Assembly: GCA_023665245.1 (NCBI GenBank)
Contig: JAMPEH010000159.1
Span: 1 to 5,890 of the forward strand
Source: Muribaculaceae bacterium
GTDB taxonomy: Bacteria; Pseudomonadota; Alphaproteobacteria; Rs-D84
Direction: 5' to 3'
DNA: 5,890 bases
Each line of letters starts with the position of its first letter. The first letter of the stretch is position 1. Positions 1-5,225 of the stretch are shown here, piece by piece. Position numbers and translations under genes: made by a program. Under the pieces are notes generated by a model that made no database searches, was not told the origin of the DNA, and was given only the letters and a program-made list of their open reading frames with translations.

Positions 1-182
1 GACCAAAAAGGGACTCTTTTGGGACTGTAGAAATTTTTTTGTTAATTTTATTGGGTTTTAGCAAATGAATTAAATTCTAATTATACCCATGGTTTTTGCG
101 ATAAATCCGGTAAATGCCTTATGCTACAAGGACTTATAATATGTAGGTTTTAGCATATGTAGCAAATGCCTTTATTTTAAAT
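1..182. other. Non-coding stretch with short degenerate repeats; no supported gene
   Basis: I see no convincing gene here. All three forward frames are open for the first few codons (one stops at 28-30), so the 3' end of a forward gene starting outside the window cannot be excluded or assigned. The stretch holds related words: GGTTTTAGCAAATG (54-67) recurs as GGTTTTAGCATATG (146-159), and AAATGCCTTA (112-121) recurs almost unchanged as AAATGCCTTT (164-173). A TATAAT box lies at 135-140 but has no good -35 partner and no gene follows it on the plus strand. A weak hairpin (CCAAAAAG/CTTTTGG, 3-22) sits 11 nt before a T7 run and is too far from it to be a classic terminator. Confidence 0.4.
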
Positions 183-218
183 AAAAAGAGCAAACTTACA
201 GACAAGTTTGCTCTTTTT
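183..218 (-). terminator. Rho-independent terminator of the 230-970 gene, probably bidirectional
   Basis: A perfect 15-bp inverted repeat pairs 183-197 with 204-218 around the 6-nt loop ACAGAC. The stem core is GAGCAAACTT, and its outer five A:T pairs provide a U tract on either strand. It begins 11 nt past the stop codon of the leftward gene at 230-970, which it should terminate. On the plus strand it ends in six T residues, so it could also stop transcription entering from the left. Confidence 0.88.
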
Positions 219-229
219 TCGTCATATTG

Positions 230-970
230 TTAAATTTCTATTTTAACAGGTTCATCCGTGGGTACTAAATCCCAAAATTCGCCATCACAACCCATCTGAT
301 GTATAAATTCCTCATTTGCAGGGCAAACATTACCACAATGCAAACAAACAATATTATCGCCTTTGTCTTCTTTAGCTAAAATTGCTTCGCGTTGCTGTTT
401 TAACTGCTTCTTATAATTCATACGTTCTCTCCGTTCTTGCTTTTTTATTAGTTCTGGCAACTGTCCGTTTCTTTGATATGTAGATTCCCACCCGTGTTTC
501 TTTAAATGAGATATTGAATAAACAGGAAACCAGGAAAATGAATATTTGTCTATAGTCTTTTCAAGCCATTCGAGTTTAAAATCTGTATCGCAGTTGACAT
601 TGTAATCATATTTATACATTTGCATTGCTTCATTAAGCTCGGCAACAGATATTTTATCCTGATTATCAAACAAGAACTTTGCAAGTTTTAAGTCTTTTTC
701 TTTGGCATTGATTAAGTCTGTCCATTTGTTAAATCCAACTAACAATGCAATTATATGTTGTGCATTTCCAAGTTTAAAATTAGATTCATCGCAATAGTAA
801 TCAACAAAAATACTTCTCAAATTACCAAAATCTCCAAAAATTGCCTCAATATCAAAATACTTAGGCGAATATTTAAAAAGTTCAAATTCGCCATCTTGAT
901 AGGTTTCTTGTGTTTTGTAATCTCTTAATAGATTTTTTGCTTGCAATTTAAAAAAGTCAATATATTCCAT
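230..970 (-). CDS. Conserved-looking unknown protein with C-terminal Cys/His zinc-ribbon-like tail
   Basis: This is a 246-residue cytoplasmic protein of unknown function, with no signal peptide or membrane segment. Residues 4-20 (IDFFKLQAKNLLRDYKT) are a basic amphipathic helix. Residues 68-105 carry AQHIIALLVGFNKWTDL followed by KDLKLAKFLFDNQ. This pattern of an 'AQ-x-IIA-x-x-x-GF-x-x-W-x-x-L' helix after an N-terminal 'QAK-x-LL' helix looks family-like to me from small uncharacterised bacterial proteins, but I cannot name the family. Residues 173-203 are highly charged and helical, probably a coiled-coil linker. The tail has C209-x2-C212, C216, H224 and C228, which would suit one zinc site. 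The start is well supported: AAAGGAGA (complement of 976-983) lies six nt before the ATG. It is a single leftward gene ended by the hairpin at 183-218. It is transcribed divergently from the WG-repeat gene, and the two share a repeat-rich upstream region. Confidence 0.8.
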   Translation of the reverse strand: MEYIDFFKLQAKNLLRDYKTQETYQDGEFELFKYSPKYFDIEAIFGDFGNLRSIFVDYYCDESNFKLGNAQHIIALLVGFNKWTDLINAKEKDLKLAKFLFDNQDKISVAELNEAMQMYKYDYNVNCDTDFKLEWLEKTIDKYSFSWFPVYSISHLKKHGWESTYQRNGQLPELIKKQERRERMNYKKQLKQQREAILAKEDKGDNIVCLHCGNVCPANEEFIHQMGCDGEFWDLVPTDEPVKIEI

Positions 971-1275
971 TGATATCTCCTTTACTGACTAAGCTATTAT
1001 CTAATTTTATTGCGTCAGTAATCTTTGTTTAGATAATAACTCAGTAAAAGTAATATCTAGAATAATGTTGGATGATAAAATCTTTGTACTGACGAACAGG
1101 CTATCCAACTAGCACTCTTATACTATAACAAATCAGAAAAAATATTTCAAGATTACTTAATATTTTAGTTTTACTCTTTAAAAACCCTTGTCCTGCAACC
1201 GAAACGATGAATTTGGGAGCGCATTTTTTAAAAGCGGTTTATTATTTCTTTATAAAACAAAAGGAAATAAAAACA
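971..1275. promoter_or_regulatory. Divergent intergenic region with nested inverted repeats
   Basis: This gap of about 305 bp separates two divergent genes and should hold both promoters. Its left half is built from one heptamer in alternating orientation: TACTGAC at 983-989, GTCAGTA at 1014-1020, TCAGTAA at 1041-1047 and TACTGAC at 1087-1093. These form a large imperfect hairpin, in which 981-988 pairs with 1041-1048 and TATTATCTAA (995-1004) pairs with 1029-1038. They also give a competing 8-bp pairing (CGTCAGTA 1013-1020 with 1087-1094). A 7-bp pair GTTGGAT/ATCCAAC (1067-1073, 1103-1109) and a direct repeat AATCTTTGT (1020-1028, 1079-1087) overlap it. Candidate -10 boxes such as TATACT (1119-1124) and TATAAA (1251-1256) lack good -35 partners, so I do not assign start sites. 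The repeats could be operators or a structured leader; this is inference. Confidence 0.5.
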
Positions 1276-2355
1276 ATGAAATTTAGAATAAACGAAAAAT
1301 ATAAGCGCAAAACAATTAACAAGCCCTTTGTGGAGTTTCATTTTGATTTTGAAAATGGAATAGCAAAAGGATATATAGCTTATCCGACACAGGAAGAGAT
1401 AGAGAAAAACACAGTAATTGATGATGCTGAAAGGGAAAGAAAACAAGTCTTGCACAAAAACTTTCAAATACCCGATGATTATAAAAGTATTACATTTGAA
1501 GACTTGAACACTTATATATTCCCTAAATTTTATAGCATAGAAAAGCTAAAGCAGCATGATGAAAAATACTGGAGCATGGTATTTATGAGTATGTTTCAAA
1601 GTGAGATTTTAAAAGCCTCAAAAGAAGTAATAGAATACATTGAAAGGACACCGGATATCAAGATGAAAATAAAAAACGTGTCAGTTGTTCACCCGATAAG
1701 TGAATACGACAAGCTAATAACAATAGACTGTATAAATGAAGCGAATTATCATACGGATGAGCTGCCTTATGATACGTATTTGCTTGATAAAAACAATAAT
1801 TTAATTGCACATTTTCAAAATAATGAACCATTTAATGTTGAAGTAATGGATGATGGGAAATTATTTGCAGTTATTTTAGATTCTGATGAACACGAACTTT
1901 ATAAAGTCAACAAAGACAATAGTTATACATTGCTAAACACCTATGAAGAAATAGAATTCGGTGCAGAAGATAACACATACGCAGTTAAGAAAAATGGCTT
2001 ATGGGGGTTTATTGATATTGACGGTAATGAAATAATTTCTCCTCAATACACACAATATCATTCATTCGACAATGGTTTTGCTTGTGTCAGAAATCAAGAC
2101 AGAAAATGGGGTATTATCAATAAAGAAAATAAAATAATCGTTCCACTTGAATATGACCACCCGTGCCTTATTTATGGCAATTATATAGTGCTTGAAAAAG
2201 AATTCTGTTATCATGACGTATATAACACCAAAGGCAAGCTTGTATTCAAGGGTGAAAAGTATCAGAAAATCTTTAATCTCGGTAATATCTGCATTTTGGT
2301 TGAAAACCGAGATACAAGAGAGTTTGAAATTGTAAGATTAGAAGAAAAATCATAA
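1276..2355 (+). CDS. WG-repeat protein
   Basis: This is a 359-residue cytoplasmic-looking protein with no signal peptide. The C-terminal third contains WG repeats (WG_beta_rep type): KNGLWGFIDIDGNEIISPQY, with W-G at residues 243-244, and a second unit RKWGIINKENKIIVPLEYD with W-G at 278-279. The linker HSFDNGFACVRNQD between them matches the family's 'sFsnGlAav' element. A third unit lacking the WG (around YNTKGKLVFKGEKYQKIF) is probably degenerate. WG repeats are thought to form a beta-rich binding scaffold; no enzyme activity is known from them. The N-terminal ~210 residues are charged and match nothing I recognise. I chose the ATG at 1276 because AAGGA (1261-1265) stands in front of it. 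An in-frame ATG at 1207 would add 23 hydrophobic and basic residues but has no ribosome-binding site. The stop is 36 bp before the HU gene, which has its own promoter. Confidence 0.82.
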   Translation: MKFRINEKYKRKTINKPFVEFHFDFENGIAKGYIAYPTQEEIEKNTVIDDAERERKQVLHKNFQIPDDYKSITFEDLNTYIFPKFYSIEKLKQHDEKYWSMVFMSMFQSEILKASKEVIEYIERTPDIKMKIKNVSVVHPISEYDKLITIDCINEANYHTDELPYDTYLLDKNNNLIAHFQNNEPFNVEVMDDGKLFAVILDSDEHELYKVNKDNSYTLLNTYEEIEFGAEDNTYAVKKNGLWGFIDIDGNEIISPQYTQYHSFDNGFACVRNQDRKWGIINKENKIIVPLEYDHPCLIYGNYIVLEKEFCYHDVYNTKGKLVFKGEKYQKIFNLGNICILVENRDTREFEIVRLEEKS

Positions 2356-2356
2356 A

Positions 2357-2385
2357 TTGTGCATTTTGGCTGAATAATTTATAAT
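2357..2385 (+). promoter_or_regulatory. Promoter of the HU-family gene, placed for a leaderless mRNA
   Basis: TTGTGC (2357-2362), a weak match to TTGACA, is followed after 17 nt by a perfect TATAAT (2380-2385). The distance from the -10 to the normal initiation point (about 7 nt downstream) puts the transcript start on the A of the ATG at 2392. No Shine-Dalgarno sequence lies in the intervening CATCTT or just upstream. The -10 match is seen directly; leaderless transcription is inferred. Confidence 0.6.
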
Positions 2386-2391
2386 CATCTT

Positions 2392-2748
2392 ATGAATAAA
2401 GAAGAACTTGTATTAATTTGTAACCAAAAGGCGAAAACTACTCAGGTGAACACCAGAAGGGTTATAACGGCTTTTGTTGATACGATAAAAGAAGCGGTTA
2501 TAAGAAATGAAAAAGTAACCCTGCAGGGCTTTGGAGTTTTTGAGCTTAAATTTAGAGCAGAGCGAACGGCAAGAAATATAAACACGAATGAAACTATAAC
2601 TGTTCCTGCTCAATATATTCCCCATTTTAGACCCGCTAAGGAATTTAGAATTAGGGTAGAAAGAGAAACGGAATTATTAAAGGATGATAAATATCGCTTT
2701 TCCCAATTATTTCAAGCTTGTGAAAATGGAAAATTTTATAAGTCTTAA
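2392..2748 (+). CDS. HU/IHF-family DNA-binding protein, variant lacking the arm-tip proline
   Basis: This 118-residue member of the bacterial HU/IHF family would bind and bend DNA as a dimer in the nucleoid. Residues 1-40 form the two N-terminal dimerisation helices. LQGFGVFELKFRAERTARN (44-62) is the family signature of beta strands leading into the DNA-binding arm, and ITVPAQYIPHFRPAKEFRIRV (69-89) matches the returning strand and C-terminal helix (canonical 'IPA-x-x-x-P-x-F-x-x-x-K'). The arm tip reads R61-N62-I63-N64 where the family almost always has RNP, so the proline that wedges between base pairs is absent. About 28 extra residues (91-118) extend beyond the usual ~90-residue length, ending in an unrecognised hydrophilic tail. 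The start fits the family's N terminus but has no Shine-Dalgarno; the promoter position suggests a leaderless message. It is more likely a specialised paralogue than the main HU, though other copies cannot be seen here. Confidence 0.88.
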   Translation: MNKEELVLICNQKAKTTQVNTRRVITAFVDTIKEAVIRNEKVTLQGFGVFELKFRAERTARNINTNETITVPAQYIPHFRPAKEFRIRVERETELLKDDKYRFSQLFQACENGKFYKS

Positions 2749-2827
2749 AAATCCTGAAAAACCAGTAAACCCCTTATTTTATAAGCATTTTGGCATTTAC
2801 ATTATTCGCATATGCCGGATTTGTATG

Positions 2828-2845
2828 TAAAATTAATTAATTTTA
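2828..2845. repeat. 18-bp perfect AT-only palindrome
   Basis: TAAAATTAATTAATTTTA is identical to its reverse complement over 18 bp. It lies midway in the gap between the HU gene and the HTH regulator, about 70-90 bp upstream of the -10 box at 2917-2922. It could be an operator for a dimeric regulator or an AT-rich HU-type site, but AT-rich palindromes also arise by chance in DNA this AT-rich. Confidence 0.45.
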
Positions 2846-2856
2846 AATTACACCCT

Positions 2857-2894
2857 GAAAGTTATTGTGTACCAGTTAAAACAACGAAAGTTAT
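2857..2894. repeat. Two direct copies of GAAAGTTAT
   Basis: GAAAGTTAT occurs at 2857-2865 and again at 2886-2894, with starts 29 bp apart. The second copy ends 22 bp before the TATAAT at 2917-2922, next to or over the -35 region. Tandem sites at such a position are typical of activator or repressor binding, so these are candidate sites for the adjacent HTH protein or another regulator. That role is inferred. Confidence 0.35.
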
Positions 2895-2897
2895 AAG

Positions 2898-2922
2898 GCT
2901 ATTTCAACAATAGCTATATAAT
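2898..2922 (+). promoter_or_regulatory. Probable promoter -10 region of the HTH gene with upstream hairpin
   Basis: A perfect TATAAT lies at 2917-2922, 42 bp before the start codon at 2965, giving an expected leader of about 36 nt. No good -35 hexamer lies 16-18 nt upstream, as expected of a promoter that needs an activator. A small inverted repeat GCTATT/AATAGC (2898-2903, 2909-2914; 5-nt loop) sits directly against the -10 and could be an operator. TTGACT at 2934-2939 looks like a -35 but has no -10 after it. Confidence 0.45.
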
Positions 2923-2964
2923 TTATTTGTTAATTGACTTATTAAAAGTAGAGAAAAACAGGTA

Positions 2965-3390
2965 ATGTATTTAACAAAAGAAGAATTTATGGCTTTAAGC
3001 GGCATTAAACTTGGATTAAGCTATCGTCAAATTGCAAGAAAATTTAAAACGTCAGAAACAGCCGTAAAAATTGCCTGTCATAATTTATTCAAAAAATATG
3101 GGGTCTTAGACCGCATGCAGCTTTTTGAAGTTGCTGATTTAAAAAAAGTTGAAGTTAAGGAAGAAAATAATATCCCTTTCTTTCAATATGAAGAACATTT
3201 CCTAGTTCAAAAGATAAAAATTACTAAAAGAGATGTCATTAATCTTGCAAAGTTATATGAAAAAGAAAATGACAATGAAAAAGAATATGAGCTTATTTTA
3301 AATGAAGATTTCGGCAATATGTTTAATTTGCTGTATGTTAAAAACCTTGAAAATAATGAAACAAAGGAAGTAAGGAGCGTTATAGACTAA
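2965..3390 (+). CDS. Orphan LuxR/GerE-type helix-turn-helix protein
   Basis: This is a 141-residue putative DNA-binding regulator. Residues 3-58 align with the LuxR/GerE winged HTH: LTKEEF for the usual 'LT-x-R-E', GLSYRQIARKF for the first helix of the HTH (residues 17-27), then S30-ETAVK and N40-L for the recognition helix, and KKYGVLDRMQL matching 'KLGV-x-NR-x-Q'. The second half (about 60-141) is charged, has alternating strand- and helix-like segments, and matches nothing I know. LuxR-type HTHs usually sit at the C terminus behind a receiver or autoinducer domain. Here the HTH comes first, with no receiver domain and no room for one upstream. The ATG at 2965 has only a poor ribosome site (AGG at 2960-2962, too close), but a later Met would cut into the HTH. 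The gene is 31 bp upstream of a small gene and probably shares its transcript and the terminator at 3573-3600. Confidence 0.82.
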   Translation: MYLTKEEFMALSGIKLGLSYRQIARKFKTSETAVKIACHNLFKKYGVLDRMQLFEVADLKKVEVKEENNIPFFQYEEHFLVQKIKITKRDVINLAKLYEKENDNEKEYELILNEDFGNMFNLLYVKNLENNETKEVRSVID

Positions 3391-3421
3391 GCACAGTTTA
3401 AAAATAAAAGAAGAAAACCCA

Positions 3422-3568
3422 ATGGCTATGAGAGAGTATGATTTATGGGTGAGAGTCAAAGATAGTAAAAGCTCACAGCAGCAACACATTAAAATTGAGG
3501 CAACAACCCTACATGAAGCTAGGCAAAAAGCAATTAATATGGGCTATGAAGTGATAAGTATTAACTAG
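3422..3568 (+). CDS. Small 48-residue protein, predicted beta-beta-alpha-beta
   Basis: The protein begins MAMREYDLWVRVKD and ends MGYEVISIN. The pattern is two strands (YDLWVRV; HIKIEA), one helix (TLHEARQKAINMG) and a final strand (YEVISI). The arrangement 'A-x-x-x-EA-x-x-x-A-x-x-x-G-x-x-V-x-x-I' resembles the small N-terminal repeat of type II secretion F / PilC proteins and several stand-alone small bacterial proteins, but homology is not established. It is soluble, with no signal or membrane segment. Support for a real gene comes from its protein-like composition, its place 31 bp after the HTH gene, and a terminator hairpin beginning 5 nt after its stop. The ribosome site is weak (AAAAGAAG about 10 nt upstream). 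The second ATG at 3428 is an alternative start. Confidence 0.65.
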   Translation: MAMREYDLWVRVKDSKSSQQQHIKIEATTLHEARQKAINMGYEVISIN

Positions 3569-3572
3569 AACT

Positions 3573-3600
3573 AAAGAGGTGAGCAAAAACTCACCTCTTT
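3573..3600. terminator. Bidirectional terminator between convergent transcripts
   Basis: A perfect 11-bp stem (AAAGAGGTGAG 3573-3583 with CTCACCTCTTT 3590-3600) closes a 6-nt loop, CAAAAA. It starts 5 nt after the small gene's stop on the plus strand and 7 nt past the uracil-DNA glycosylase stop on the minus strand. The stem's own A:T base supplies a short U run in both directions, so it probably ends both operons. Confidence 0.85.
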
Positions 3601-3606
3601 TAAAAT

Positions 3607-4326
3607 TTATAGTTTTTTCCAAATGTCTTCACCTAAGAAATTATCGCATTCTTTAAAATGCTTTATTGTATCTCTTATAAAGTCCTTATCGCAATTTTGA
3701 CGAGCCTGTGGGTTGCAAGTTGTATATGTTTTTATTCCTTTAGAATTCTTGCATTTTTCAAATAATTTTAAAGCTTTATCACCCCAAAGAAAAACTTGAA
3801 CATTTTTATTTGCTTCAAATAATTTTCTTAAAACAACCAATATAAAAGGCTCCCAAGCTTGTAAATGTTTATCTAAAAGCCTGTTTTGGTCATTTTCCAG
3901 TTTCTTTTGTTGTTCTTTTGTTAAATCCTTTTTCTTTCTGCCTTCATATAATTTAGATTTTTCAAAAGTCAATGCAGTATTTAATAATAAAACCTTATTT
4001 TCCTTTGCCCATTCGGTTAAATTGTAATTGTGTTTTTTATTTTTTTGCTCAAAACAAATATCTAAAGCCTTAAAAATTTTAGTAAGAGAAGCTGCTCTGC
4101 CGCTTTTACAAGAAAAAGCAAGTCCATGGGCTTTTTTAGGGTTAGGATATGGGTCTTGACCAATAATTAAAACTCTAGCATCTTCAGGACTTAAGCCAAT
4201 AAAAGCATTGAAAATATCTTCCTTATTTGGACTATCACATTTTTCAATGCAATTTTCCATAACATCTTCTGTTAATAGTTTATTCAATTCTTCCTTGCTA
4301 AGCCAATCTTTTAATTTTTCTTGCAT
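3607..4326 (-). CDS. Divergent family-1-like uracil-DNA glycosylase
   Basis: This 239-residue protein resembles uracil-DNA glycosylase, the cytoplasmic enzyme that removes uracil from DNA to start base-excision repair. The water-activating motif is present as G56-Q-D58-P-Y60, followed by P61 where the family has His, then KKAHGLAFS with F71 for uracil stacking. LLLNT (113-117) supplies the Asn that reads uracil, and VFLWGDKA (178-185) matches the usual 'LWG-x-x-A' strand. The leucine-loop motif HPSPLS, which holds the catalytic His and the base-flipping Leu, is replaced by TCNPQARQ (203-210). The segment 124-160, where other members carry the 'SH-x-x-x-GW' region, is a Lys/Gln-rich helix. It may therefore be slow, have altered base specificity, or act by binding only. 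It keeps the fold but I would not assign ung activity. AGAGGAG eight nt before the ATG supports the start. It is the last gene of a leftward operon, 15 bp after the exported protein gene. Confidence 0.8.
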   Translation of the reverse strand: MQEKLKDWLSKEELNKLLTEDVMENCIEKCDSPNKEDIFNAFIGLSPEDARVLIIGQDPYPNPKKAHGLAFSCKSGRAASLTKIFKALDICFEQKNKKHNYNLTEWAKENKVLLLNTALTFEKSKLYEGRKKKDLTKEQQKKLENDQNRLLDKHLQAWEPFILVVLRKLFEANKNVQVFLWGDKALKLFEKCKNSKGIKTYTTCNPQARQNCDKDFIRDTIKHFKECDNFLGEDIWKKL

Positions 4327-4341
4327 ACTTTGAGCTCCTCT

Positions 4342-5193
4342 TTAATTATTTGCTTTTATAACAGGAAATACAATGTCTTTAAAGCTTTCCTCGGTAAGTT
4401 TCATAAGTGTTTCATACTTTATCTGTGCTATTTCTTTTGGCAGCAACAAATGTTGTGGTTTATAATTTCCATTATCAAGACCAAATGTCATAAGTTTTTT
4501 AGCATCTTTAAAACTAATGTTATAGTCATATCTCAGCTTATATACAACCTTGAATAGTTCACATAAATTTCTTGAATCTTCAATAATTTGAACAACGCTC
4601 CGTTTCTTATTTTGAAGTTTGTCCATTTTTTGATTTTCGCAAATGAGTTTTTCAATATCTATATTATCTCCCATTTGTTGAGATGTATCTATTTGAACAC
4701 TATAGCCGCCCCTGGTTCGCATTTCAACGTCATTTAGAGTTTTGGTTGCTAAATAACTGCTAAATTTTGTCCGCTTGCCATTTATAACAAGATAGTCATC
4801 GTTGTTTTTATCTTCTTCAAGAGATATTTTTGTACCCTGTTTTGTTACAATTTCAACTTTTTTAATTATCGTATTTTTATTGTTTTCGTATTGTTGTCGT
4901 TGCTGTGCTTGTTGCGCAGCGGCAGTTTCTAAAAGTTTCAAATAACCTTTTATCTCATTTACATAGCCTTGCGCCGCAAGAGGTGTCATTAATTGGGATT
5001 CGCAATAAAGCTTGTTACAGGTGCGAACTTCAACATAACCGCTTGGCAAGGCTTTTGTTGTAATTGTTGTGAGCACATAATTACCTGCGCTGCAAGTTGT
5101 TGTATTTCCTTTTGTTGTGCAATTTATGCCTTTTGCAAATGCAAAATTTTGAAAACAAAAAATTGCAATTATTAATATTAGAATCCTCTTCAT
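4342..5193 (-). CDS. Exported protein of unknown function with four N-terminal cysteines
   Basis: This is a 283-residue protein with a clear Sec signal peptide: MKR, a hydrophobic core ILILIIAIFCF, then QNFAFA with cleavage expected after A20. The cleavage site is not a lipobox. The mature N terminus has C25, C34, C59 and C64 close together, which could form two disulfides in the periplasm. A helical, Gln/Ala-rich stretch follows (about 77-107, AAAQQAQQRQQ), then a strand-rich segment (110-170) and a mainly helical C terminus (180-280) with C185 and C211. I recognise no family. AAGGAAGG (complement of 5198-5205) four nt before the ATG supports the start. The upstream gene, 32 bp away, also encodes an exported protein, and the uracil-DNA glycosylase gene follows after 15 bp, so all three are probably cotranscribed. 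The two exported proteins may work together; the link to the third gene is unexplained. Confidence 0.78.
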   Translation of the reverse strand: MKRILILIIAIFCFQNFAFAKGINCTTKGNTTTCSAGNYVLTTITTKALPSGYVEVRTCNKLYCESQLMTPLAAQGYVNEIKGYLKLLETAAAQQAQQRQQYENNKNTIIKKVEIVTKQGTKISLEEDKNNDDYLVINGKRTKFSSYLATKTLNDVEMRTRGGYSVQIDTSQQMGDNIDIEKLICENQKMDKLQNKKRSVVQIIEDSRNLCELFKVVYKLRYDYNISFKDAKKLMTFGLDNGNYKPQHLLLPKEIAQIKYETLMKLTEESFKDIVFPVIKANN

Positions 5194-5225
5194 TAGCCCT
5201 TCCTTATTGTTGCCAAAATCTGCAA

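Noticed and set aside
1..30. Possible 3' end of a rightward gene, with a stop at 28-30
   Set aside because: Three forward frames are open at the edge and the few residues match nothing, so no frame can be chosen.
3..40. Hairpin plus T run as a terminator
   Set aside because: The stem has only seven pairs with a bulge, and the T run begins 11 nt after it.
1060..1130. tRNA-like wording on the minus strand (GTTGGATAGCC, like a D-arm)
   Set aside because: No acceptor stem, anticodon arm or GTTCGAATCC-type T-loop follows in the right place, so it is not a tRNA.
1207..1275. Upstream ATG that would add 23 residues to the WG-repeat protein
   Set aside because: It has no Shine-Dalgarno, while the ATG at 1276 has AAGGA in front of it and begins a more protein-like sequence.
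2812..2913. 33-codon forward frame between the HU and HTH genes
   Set aside because: It has no ribosome site, covers the palindrome and direct repeats, and its stop lies within the promoter hairpin, so it is probably chance.
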